Positions 35,825-45,560 of a stretch of 64,000 nucleotides of DNA are shown piece by piece; the stretch's first letter is position 1; every line of letters starts with the position of its first letter. The stretch spans positions 29,322,001 through 29,386,000 of the forward strand of contig NC_084891.1 in assembly GCF_958979055.1 (NCBI RefSeq). Reading direction: 5' to 3'. A program made the position numbers and the translations under genes. The stretch is from Alnus glutinosa (lineage: Eukaryota; Streptophyta; Magnoliopsida; Fagales; Betulaceae). The notes below the pieces were generated by a model, which was not told the DNA's origin, did no database searches, and saw only the letters and a list, made by a program, of their open reading frames with translations.

Positions 35825-36578
35825 ATGTATTCTGTGGCAAAAATGAGGTCAGATCGCAAGCCTCCGCTGGCTAAATCGCCGGTCCGGCTGCGGCCCCGCC
35901 GAGTTCTTCGCTCAAACTCAACCTCTCTGCAAACCCCACCAGGTGGATCTTGACAAAAATGTCTCAAAATAGCTCTCTCTCTCTCTCTCTCTCTCTCTGA
36001 GATATAATTGTTAATCATAAGCATCTTTACCGGTTTTTGTTTCCATTTTTACAGGCTCTTTGACGAAATCCGAGAGACCGAACCGTTTTTGGGGCGCCGA
36101 CGCATCGGATCTCCGACCCGAGTACCTCTCGATCTCGTGCGAGTTACGTGCTTTAACGAAGAAGGTACGCGAAGAATTTGGCGATGGAGATTCGGACAAC
36201 GCTGGGATATCCAATTCTTTCAGTGCCAGCTCGAGCACTCTGTTTGAGAGGGGTCGGTTCTACGAGGAGTACTGTGCGAAAAGGAACGAGAGGCTGAAGA
36301 GGAAGAAGAACGATACAGGGGATGGGAGGAAGAGCGTGTACAATCTCGGCGTAACGGTGGAGTCTGCGAAAAAGAGCACTAGCACGAAGAAGCTCGAGAC
36401 CCTGAGGAAATCGGTGTCGGCGGCTTACACCGTGGAGCGGAGCGAGGCTCCGACTCCAAGATATATGCTTAGAAGTATGAGGAAGGAGAATAAGAAACCC
36501 CCTCTGGCTGTGGCTTCTGGGAGATCCGTGCTTGGCACAGAGACAAAACTTGGGGCTCGAAGGCTTAGGAGAGACTGA
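35825..36578 (+). CDS. Short basic plant protein of unknown function, with a KEN motif
   Basis: Two exons, 35825-35942 and 36055-36578, joined in frame (TPP G SLTKSE), give 213 residues. I do not recognise the family. The protein is strongly basic and low in hydrophobic residues, with no signal or membrane segment, so a nuclear or cytosolic place is likely. Visible features: an Arg-rich N-terminus (RLRPRRVLRS), a charged helix (RFYEEYCAKRNERLKRKK, about residues 88-105) and a C-terminal block TPRYMLRSMRKENKKPP. That block holds a KEN box and an RXXL sequence, the two degrons used by the anaphase-promoting complex. The good splice junction and the pyrimidine-rich leader support a real gene. 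Met7 (MRSDRK) is an alternative start. No homolog name is offered. Confidence 0.75.
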
Positions 36579-37028
36579 ATTCTACAGTCAGACAAAGTTC
36601 TTCTCTACTTGAATTGAAGAAATTTTTTTCATCTTTGTCTATTAAACTGCCATTTTGAATTTTCAACGACCCAATTTGATTTGCGATTGAATATGTTTTC
36701 TTTGTTTGTGGATTTTGAGTAAATGTTTGGTGGTATTAGCATTTGCATATCAGTTTTCAAAGATCGAGGTTTCAACTGGAGAAAGAAACCTCTAGCTGTT
36801 ATTCAGTCTCAGATGTAAATATATGGATGCATTTGATCTATTATTACGGCCTACTTGTTTGAGTCAAATTGTTGGTTGTATTGATATTTTAAGCAGCTTG
36901 AGGACATGAATTCGCAACCCAATTCATTGTGATAGGCAATAATATCATGGGGTTCAATTTATGGGAATCGGCCATTTAGGAGGAAATGACTACCTAATAA
37001 AATAAGCATATGGTCAAAGGAATGAAGT
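36579..37028. other. 3' flank of the unknown gene
   Basis: Contains its 3' UTR and AT-rich intergenic sequence. Nothing else seen. Confidence 0.5.
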
Positions 37029-37631
37029 TGTTGGGAAATAACCCCGACTCCGCCCAATGAGCCAGAATCGCGGCCTATTAGGACCAACGGCTAATTGCCG
37101 AGACTGTAATGCTTAGAGTCGGTAATTTTCCGACTCTGCATAAAATTAAGGATGGATAAAAACCGACCTTTGGCGACCATGAATGAAATCTCACAATCCG
37201 TACAATAGCTATCATTAAGGAAGATGCTCCCACGATCTAAAGTCGGTTGAGGACCGACTCCGCAATAATCAAGGAGCACATACCACAACTCCACGATCTC
37301 GAGGTGGTTAAAGACTGACTGGGCAACGATCGTTGAACATATATACCTCAATCCCATGATCTAAGTAGTCGACAAGTGTTCCGAATCTAACAGGTGGTCC
37401 AATAGAAAAACCGGACCGCTCTCAACATTTCGTATATAAATACCTCACAACTAGACATGTATTTTTCTAGAGGGTTCACTGCGATTAAGAGTGATATATA
37501 TTTGAGATAATACTGATAAGAGCTTCAAAGTGGGATTGTCAGATTCCCCCCGACGTAGCTTTCTATTTTGCAGGATAGTGGAGATAGGTTCTTCAGGTTC
37601 ATCAACTACCATACCAGAAACTGTTCTAATA
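37029..37631 (+). mobile_element. Probable solo LTR, Gypsy-like
   Basis: It starts TGTTGGGAAATAACCCCGAC, contains many CCGACT/AGTCGG words typical of some Gypsy LTRs, a TATA box (GTATATAAATACC) at about 37432, and a downstream GGGATTGTCAGATTCCCCCC block. The string GAAGT stands immediately before 37029 and again at 37632-37636, a possible 5-bp target duplication, although the right end lacks the usual CA. No second LTR or internal genes are nearby, so it would be a recombined fossil. Confidence 0.5.
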
Positions 37632-37636
37632 GAAGT

Positions 37637-38354
37637 TAAGATAGAAAACACCCACAATTACTATCTAAGCATCTGTTCCTTTGACTTATTGAGGTTTTAG
37701 GTCTAATAGTTTTGGGATTTTGCTTAGATGCTGCAGCACCTATAACTTAAATTTTTTCAAAGGTTTAGATTTGATTTTACTTTCTATCTCTTCTCATGTA
37801 AGTACCCAACCAATTTCTTGTGACAAGGGGAATTTGTGAGAGAAAGGCTACACACATATTCATTTGGTCAAGAAAATAAACAAAGTTGAGGCATTTGTAC
37901 ACACCCACATAAAATAAAGTTTTCTCATTTAATTATGTGCTGCTGCTGTTTAGAATTCTTTAAACACCTAGGCCTAGCCCCTAGATAGAAGTAATCCTTT
38001 GTCCACAGACAGGTTGCCAATGGGATGAAGTTTTTGAGGAATCTTATTAACTTTAAAGGATTGATTCGAGTGACTCCTCTTTCGGTTACATTGAATATCA
38101 ACTCATTTTAGTCGTTGATACCAATCTCTATGCAACACTGGCGCGTCTAAAAGGACCTCCTTTAGCCTATCACTTTACTGCACAATTTGTGCATTTAGTA
38201 CTTGCACATTAGACACTAAGTGGGGATACCCTATAATTGGGAGAAATTTTTTTTATTCGATAGAGCCTACTTGTCCGATTTATTCGAAACATCTGATCGG
38301 ACAGGTGGACCCAAACAAGCCTAACAGTATGGAATCCTGATTCTCACAAGACAA
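37637..38354. other. Intergenic DNA
   Basis: No gene seen. Short inverted words TTGTCCGATTT and GATCGGACAG at about 38270-38310 precede the P450 relic. Confidence 0.4.
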
Positions 38355-38515
38355 AACAATGAGAAAGAAGACTGATGCGTTCATTCTTAAATAAACAAGA
38401 AGTTCGGGTCGTTTTTGGAGAAAGTTGTTTGACAAAAGGTTGTGAATGGCCTAATTCCGATTCTCAATCCCATCTCCAAGTTGGAGAAGAGATTGAGGTA
38501 GCTTTACAAGACGTT
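38355..38515 (+). pseudogene. Cytochrome P450 (CYP96-like) gene fragment
   Basis: About 160 bp align by eye with 48055-48208 of the intact CYP96-like gene in this window. Shared words include AGAAAGA, CAAGAAGTTCG/CAGCAAGTTCG, GGAGAAA, GTGAATGG, GAGATTGAGGT/GAGATAGAGGT and TTTACAAGA. The remnant covers the region of the intact protein that reads LFLEKLVRQKAVNG and on to LQEV. It has lost the rest of the gene, including the heme-binding end. It lies 9.3 kb before the intact gene in the same orientation, which points to an old tandem duplication that decayed. Confidence 0.75.
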
Positions 38516-38689
38516 ATTGGCACGCATAGCTTGAATTATATAGAGAGGAAAAAAAAATGCAAAATTAGTAATAAGCTTTTCCTAGTATAAAAGCACCAAA
38601 CTTCGGTTTAATTTCTTTTTTACGAAAACCGTCAAATATTATGCATACAACAATCTAATTATGGCGCATGTCTCGTACATAATTAAAAT

Positions 38690-39180
38690 TTTAAAAACTC
38701 ACACCATTGGTCTCTGTAATTTGCTTAAATTACAAATACAAATCACTTCATGTCGTATCAAAATTAATTTAGAGATCACTGTGGTTGGCTTAATTTACAA
38801 ATCGAAGTCAAATTTCGTTAAATTTTTTTGACATATTCTATTAGGCATTACGTCAGTACCAATTAGATAGCGACACATGTCACTATTAATAAAAAAATAT
38901 ATATAAATAAATAAAACTTAATTTTTTTTTTTAAAAAAAAAAAAAATGGGAAAAGGAAAGGGATGGCCTAGCCTCCCCTGGCCAATGGGGGTGGCCGCAC
39001 GCCACCCTAGAGGTGATCAGGGGTGGCACGCGGCCAATCCCAGAAAGATGAACAGAAGTACCATCTCCATCTTTAACTATAAATAAGATATCATTTACTA
39101 TACAAAATAAATTAAATGAGGTAAAAAATAAAATAATTAAACCACATGGGATCAAACGTATTTAACCATAAAAATAATAA
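38690..39180. repeat. GGGGTGGC-family element, degenerate
   Basis: Left part with AAATTACAAATACAAATCAC and TTTACAAATCGAAGTCAAAT, as in the left arm of the foldback element at 39940, then a GC-rich core (GGGGTGGCCGC and GGGGTGGCACGC). The right arm is of a different type, so this is a truncated or mosaic member. More GGTGG/CCACC words continue to about 39310. Confidence 0.5.
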
Positions 39181-39309
39181 CTTGAACAAATCTCATGGCT
39201 ATTTGGAGGTGGCTGCACCACCCGTATGGTATGACCATTGGGGGGTGGTTCGCCTACCTCCATTCGACAAAATTGGTGACTTGACCACCTTAGATATGTT
39301 TAGAGGGGT

Positions 39310-39930
39310 TAATTCGACCATCTAGAATGACTAAAGAAAAAATTGGTAAGGTTTAGCTTACCCCACTTGTTACAAAGAAAGTGACGATGAAATCTTATAA
39401 TAAAAGATACCTCCAATTGGTCTGAGAATCGTAGCTGGATATATCTCAAGAAATGGGTAGAAGGAGGAAGATATAAAAGGTAGCCATATATTTTATTTTA
39501 TTTTTAATCAGGGTATTTGAGACTTCGCCCCAATTAAATTTTCGAAACACCGTACAGAACATCCATTCGACATGATCGACCTTAAAACAAAAAATTGTTT
39601 CCACTCATTTTGAGTATCGATCAAACCTTAAACTTACACTCGACGAGAACACCCCCATTTTTTTTTTTAAAAAAAAAAAAAATATGTGGGTAAAGTAATC
39701 ATATCCAATTTGACTTTGTTCCAAATAGTCATACGTACGACGCAAAAATTGACTTGTCAAATTTTCAGACTTCTGTCTGTATTTCGGTCAAATGTAGTTG
39801 CTTACAAGTTACAATATCATTAAGGTTGAGTTGAAGTAGCTGAGAAAGCCCCTACTCCAGTACTCCTCAATCGCCGGTTGCTAATTAGTTTCCCCTCCCC
39901 TTGTTTTTTTTTTTTTTTAATTGTATCGCT
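39310..39930. other. Intergenic DNA
   Basis: No gene seen. Poly-T and poly-A runs at about 39658-39681 and 39906-39918. Confidence 0.4.
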
Positions 39931-39939
39931 AGTCTCCGG

Positions 39940-40546
39940 ATATGCTATAATTACAAATCACTCCCTATAATTTAAAAAGTTCATGAGAGGTCATTGTGGT
40001 AAACTATAATTACAAATTGATTCCTGGAGTCAAATTCTATTAAAATATTTGACAAATTCTATTAAATGCCATGTTAACGTTACATCAAATTAATAAGATG
40101 ACGACATGTGTCCATCTTAATAAAATATTAAAATTAAAATTCAAAAAAAAAAAAACAAAACAAAAAAGGAAGGGGTGGCCCAGTCATCCCTTTAGGGGTG
40201 GCGCGCAACCACCCCTGGCCACTTTACGCGCCACCCCCAATGGCCTGGGGGTGACCTTCGGTTCACCCCTGAACCTACTATAGGTGGCCCGATGGCCAGT
40301 CCCGGCCACCCCTATAGGGGTAGCATTTATTTTTTAATAAATTTATATATTTTTTTTTATTAAGATGGACACGTGTTGCTATCTTATTGGTTTGATATGA
40401 TGCTAACGTAGTATTTAACAGAATCTGTCAAAATTTTTAACGGAATTTGACTTTAGGGATCGATTTGTAATTATAGTTTACCACAAAGACCTCTTATGAA
40501 CTTTTTAAACCATATAGAGTGATTTGTAATTATGGTATACCACATG
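39940..40546. mobile_element. Foldback element with about 200-bp inverted arms and a GC-rich core
   Basis: The left arm (39940-40137) and right arm (40343-40546) are inverted copies over about 200 bp. They share TAATTACAAATCACTC, AAAAAGTTCAT, TGTGGTAAACTATAATTACA and TGTCCATCTTAATAAAA. The core between them is made of GGGGTGGC words. No transposase frame exists. The arms are diverged by eye at perhaps one base in five to six, so the element is old. Confidence 0.8.
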
Positions 40547-40565
40547 GATCAGTGGTGCAACTATC

Positions 40566-43500
40566 TTTTTTTTTTTTTTTTTTTTTTTTTAACAGAAACT
40601 TCTCATTTTTCATTGATAAACAAAATAATCTAATCCAAAACAAAAGGACCTAGGGACCACATTGTTCCCTAACAAGAATAGTGGAAATGCTCTGTGGAGT
40701 ATCCTCCAACCAAATACAATCTACCATATTATGAGCAACCTCCAACCAAAGCATGGGCCACGGAATTAAGAACTCTAGGCACATGGACAAAACTCGCTGC
40801 TCTAAACCACTTCAGCTCTTGTTGAATGCTCTCTGTTAGATAACCTGTATTAGATAGGTTGGTAGAAACCATATTGATGTCTGCAACCACTTGGGCAGCA
40901 TCCCATTCAAAAATTACCTCAAAAAATCCAACTTCTTTACTGAACTCTACTGCACAAATAGCTGTCATTACCTCAGCTGTCTTTGGTTCCATCTGCATTC
41001 CACGAGTAACACTTCTAGCTCCCAAACACCACCCCAAGTTGTCCCGGGCCACTACTCCCAAACCTATCCAGCCGGCTGACATATTTAACGCAGCATCCCA
41101 GTTAACTTTGATAATGCCTTGTGGGGGAGGTTGCCAAGTTAGGCGATCTATAGATGGGACAGATGCCTCAACAGGGATGGAATCCTCCTTATTATATTGT
41201 TTGAATTCCTTCAAGGCATTGATCGCTTCCCTATAAAGAGCATTTGGATGGGAGAAAAGCCCTTCAAACACCATTGCATTCTACCTAAGCCAAATCTTCC
41301 TTGTTATCATAGCCATTAATTCTAGCTCATCTCTCTTGAAATGATGACTGCAATACTCAAACAACTGCAAAAATTGGGAGCCCACCCAAGCACATTTTTG
41401 GAAAAGTGACGAGTCTCCTCCCCACACATCCCTTGCTACTAGGCAAGTCCATAAAACATGGCAAATGGTTTCATCTTCGACCAAACGGCTACAAACTCGC
41501 CACGTAAAAATTTTAACTGCATGGGGAACATCCAACTCCTATACAGTTTTCCACATTCCATTGTCCTTCAGTCTAGCCGAGCTTTGTCCTCCAAGGTTAT
41601 CTTGTAGTTCTTTCCCAAGATGGTATGCACTTCTAACAATGAAAACACCATTTGAAGTGCCTGTCCATATCAGCCTGTCGTTAGGTAAAAGAGGACTTAA
41701 AGGAATATTCAAAATTACCTTTGATTCTTCTTCAGTAAAAATATCTGATATTAGATCAGTTTTCAGCAGCATGACTCCACATGAATCAGCTCTGCCACCT
41801 TTACATTAGCATCAATAATTCTTGGGGGTGGGGGGATTGAACTGAGAAAGTAGAGGGCGTTGGCAACCATTTATTCCCCCATATCTTGATAGCTCTGCCA
41901 TCTCCTACCCTCCAAAGAAGCCATTGTTTGAGAAGCTCCCTAGAATTAAGAAGGCTACTCTAAGCAAACGACGATCGGGACCCTAGTGGAGCCTCCAAAA
42001 AACCCGTGGTGGGAAAATATTTTGCTTGTAGAATTTGTGCAATAATGGAGTTGGGTTGTTGAAGAATCCACCATCCTTGCTTAGTTAGGAGAGCTTTGTT
42101 AAAAAGGATAAGATCCTGAAAGCCCAACCCCCCAATAGACTTAGTTCTCCCCATTTTCTCCCAACTCATTCAATGAATTTTGGATGTTTTCGCCATGTGA
42201 CTCCACCAGAACTTCTGCATCATATTATTGATATCCTTGCAAAGAGAGACTAGCAACTAAAATACTCCCATGCAGAATGTAGGGATTGCCTGCACCACCG
42301 CCTTCAAAATAACTTCTTTTCCAGCTTCGAAAAGGAATTTAGCCTTCCAGTTACTAATTTGATTCCACACCATTTCCTTGATTGAGCTGAAAGCTTGGAT
42401 TCTAGACTTCCCTACAAAGGATGGCAGCCCCAGATATTTATCAATTCTGTGAGCTTCAGTAACACCCAAAAGTCTAGTGATTTCCTGCCTTCTTTCACTG
42501 CTAGTATTCCTACCAAAAATGATGGAAGTCTTGCTCATATTTAATTTCTACCCCAACCCAATCTCATAGGTCCCCAATATTTTCAGCAATCTCCTCCATT
42601 CCACTTCATTAACCTTGCAGAACAAGAGACTATCATCTGCAAAAAAAAAAATGACACAGTATTGGACCTCTGGAAGAGGTGGGAACCCCTGTGATAATCC
42701 CCTTCTGCTCAGCGTTTGATAGGAGGGAACTCAAATTCTCTGCACAAATCAGGAAAAAGATAAGGTGATATTAGGGGTGTGCACGGGGCGGGGCAGGGCG
42801 GATTTTCGCCCTTTTTGCCCCCGCCCCGTACCCTTGAGGGTTGATAACTTTTCACCCGCAAACTGTACAAAAATTGGAGAATCCGTGCGATGCAGGGTGG
42901 GGGGTGCGGGTTTTCGTGTGAAACCCTATGAGCATCTCAGATTCTCTGCAACCAAACAGCAAACACAATACACATACGAAGAAATCAAAAATAAAAACTG
43001 AAAAAGAAGACACTAACACTAAGGTTTGAAAACAACAAGGAAAGAAACTAACCAAGGGTTTGGATTTTGGACTTGAGCTGGTCCAGTTCAATCTTCAACG
43101 CAGATGACAGCCATGCCTATCAAGCTCTGAGCTCTCCATGGTCGTCGACTCACCATTCTGCAAACCCTAGAAGGCTAGAAGAACCAGAAGAAGTTGAGGA
43201 GCGAGTGAGTGCGAGAAAGACGAAGAGGAGTATACTCTATAGAGAGATTAGAGATGGAAGAAGAAGAAGATTCTAGATTAGGGGCAAAGTGTTGCGTTTT
43301 TACATTTTTAGGCTAAACGCACCGTATGAGTGATTTATCAAACAAAACACACTATTTGGAGAGTGACTAACAGCTGTAAAACACTTTGAAAAAAAAAACA
43401 CCATCTTCATCCTCCATGTGGCTTCTAGCTTCTTCCAGCCTTCCCCCATTTACTATTTTACCCTTAAGGCCTTCATTTAATGATTCGTCTCTTTCTTTTT

Positions 43501-44335
43501 CTTTTTCTGCATCGACTTCATCACACCCTAATCTCAGCCGCCGTCTCACATATTTCAGCCGTCGTCTCAACGTATCTCAGCCGCTGTTCTTCTCCAGTCC
43601 TGCTCAAAGCCAAAGAATCCAAAGCTTGTAATACTAACGAAGATGAAGAAAGAGTAATTCATTTCATTTGAAGTGAGGTGTGAGTCGCGTGACTCGTGAG
43701 GGACAGCTAGAGTCGCCGGACTGGGGGGTTAGGGTTTTTTATTTTTAGGTGTTTTAGGTTGGTGCTACGCGGTGCGGGGCGGGGATCCAGTGTTGAAAAA
43801 TCCTAAACCCGCGCCCCGCCCCAAACTGTTTGGCAAAAATCCAAACCGTGCTCGCAAATATCAAGCTAAAAACCGGTAAGGGTGGGGCAGTGCGGTTTTG
43901 CACGGTTTTGCCCACCCCTAAGTGATATGGGGTCTCCTTGACGAATTCCCCTTGAAGTAATTATTTTTCCCACCCGGTTGCCATTGACAATCACCGAATA
44001 GGAAACAATTTGAACACAAGTCATCACTAGTTGCACCCATCTATCAAAGCCCAATCGAGTCATAGCTGCTTCCAAAAAAGGCCATTCAACCCGATTATAA
44101 GCCTTGCTCATGTCAAGTTTTACGCCCATAAATCCTACTTTGCCCCACATCCTTGTCTGCATAGAATGTAGAGTTTCAAATGCAGCAAGGATATTATCTG
44201 TTATCAACCTACCCTGTATATATGCACTTTGATTCACATCATAATTAATAAACTTTTCCTTTAATTTGCTAAAAAAAGGTGATCTGAAAACTAAATTCAA
44301 TTTAGGGCAAATCAATTGAATCAAAGCTCATTTTA
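40566..44335 (-). mobile_element. Dead L1-type LINE, 5'-truncated, split by an hAT-like insertion
   Basis: A plant L1 non-LTR retrotransposon on the minus strand. From 5' to 3': reverse transcriptase with GRLITDNILAAFE, KLDMSKAYNRVEWP (motif A) and GIRQGDPIS (motif B) at 43929-44260. The hAT insert follows at 42772-43920. Then FADDSLLF (motif C) near 42640, thumb and connection segments (42257-42538, 41960-42169, 41539-41772), a zinc-finger-like zf-RVT segment (WRVCSRLVEDETICHVLWTC, 41281-41535), and an RNase H domain (VNWDAALNMSAGWIGLGVVA, 40729-41274). The poly-A tail is the T-run at 40566-40590. ORF1, the endonuclease and the start of the reverse transcriptase are missing. The rest is in several frames with stops, so it is non-functional. 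Confidence 0.9.
42772..43920. mobile_element. Non-autonomous hAT-type element inside the LINE
   Basis: Ends TAGGGGTG (left) and CACCCCTA (right) are perfect inverted repeats of 8 bp, typical of plant hAT elements, with GGGGCGGGGC-rich subterminal DNA. It is flanked by an 8-bp duplication, GGTGATAT on the left and AGTGATAT on the right (7 of 8 match). The flanking LINE frames rejoin across it (GIRQGDPIS before, LICAENLSSLLS after). No transposase is seen. The interior includes a CT-rich stretch with an 81-codon frame that I do not regard as a gene. Confidence 0.85.
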
Positions 44336-45305
44336 TAGGCTATAAGAAAGTTGAACTTTTTTTAAAAAAATCTTTTTCTTTCTAAAGTTGTATATATAGT
44401 GGAATAAAGGTTAGATATTTATGCATATGATATATAATGTTTCTCTTTTTCCTAATATTTTCGGTTGCAGTTTTGATTATAGCTTAGAATATTTCCGGCA
44501 AATTAGGCAAAAGTTTCATATTAGCTATATTTAGCTAATATGATCACCTTTTCTCTCCTAGCAGAGTGGCTAGAGACTATGTAAAATACATGTAGTGCTA
44601 CAATGAATAGAAACATTTTAAAGCAAGTAGATAATATAATAGAGAATTTAGTATAGAGAAAAAAATAGTAACTAAAATAAAAAGTTACACTTTTTTATTA
44701 GCTAGCTATTTTAAATATTGTTGCCGGAAATGCTCCATAGCGCGTTTGTATTTAGTTAGGTGGTTTTGGCTTGAAATTAATCAAAGTCCCAATTGTAGAG
44801 AAATATAGTGTACGTCCAAATATTAGGAACAACCGATTCTCAAATAGTGCAACAAAGTTGCACTAGCCCAAGGACTCCCAACCAAAAGTAGAAGAAAGAT
44901 CAAAACTAAATAGAAAATATACTTCTTGTTTATGAAATAATACAACAATAGAAAGGGTTTGGGTTGGATCAAACCACGTACTTGCACAAGATAAAAGAAA
45001 GTTTTGGTGAGATATGATGGAATGAGAGGCTATGAAGCATGCCTAGGGTATATATAAAGGTGAAAGAAGTGTTCTAGAGTATTCTTACACTTTACTAATT
45101 AACAAGATAAGTGTCACTTTTCACGTGACCAAGAAAAAAAACAATGAATTTGTATAAGAAATGATAATAATGTTCTTTGGGAAGGAGTAAGATTGTATTG
45201 AAAGATGAAGTGGGTTGAATGAGGGTAGTGATGGTTAGGGATCAGGATCCCCTACAATTCAACTTGAATTCACATAATTTGAGAATCTCAAAGAATGCCC
45301 CCCCC

Positions 45306-45360
<55 letters not shown>

Positions 45361-45371
45361 TTAAAATTACA
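44336..45371. other. Intergenic or decayed repeat DNA
   Basis: AT-rich. The part near 44850-45130, with TATATATAAAGG on the plus strand (CTTTATATATACCC on the minus), could be the LTR belonging to the Copia remnant next door, but no borders can be fixed. Confidence 0.35.
45299..45360. repeat. Poly-C followed by (AC)n microsatellite
   Basis: About 22 C residues are followed directly by about 19 AC dinucleotides. Confidence 0.9.
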
Positions 45372-45560
45372 TAATTTTCTCACTACATAACCCAAACTTT
45401 TTTCTTAGGGATTCAAACGGGCCTTTGGAAAGTGACTTGGTGAAGATGCCAACGATGTTATCTTTACTTCTTACCTTTAAAACTTCAATTGAACCCATAA
45501 ACACATTTTCATGAATAAAATGATGCTCAATCTCAATATGCTTTGTCTTTGTGTGAGATT
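45372..45560 (-). mobile_element. Copia retrotransposon fragment (end of RNase H)
   Basis: On the minus strand a short readable piece matches the end of a Copia polyprotein: KHIEIEHHFIHENV, then IVGIFTKSLSKGPFESLR. These are the usual TKHIDI.YHFI and DIFTK motifs. It is a small fossil with no other recognisable domains beside it. Confidence 0.75.

Noticed and set aside
37029-37631. Complete LTR retrotransposon
   Set aside because: There is only one LTR-like copy and no internal genes, so at most a solo LTR with an uncertain right border.
40859-41236. Plus-strand 125-codon frame
   Set aside because: It is the shadow of the LINE RNase H domain, which is clearly coded on the minus strand.
43386-43671. 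Ser-rich 81-codon frame in the hAT element as a captured gene
   Set aside because: The CT-rich composition explains the open frame. No exon borders or recognisable domain were found.
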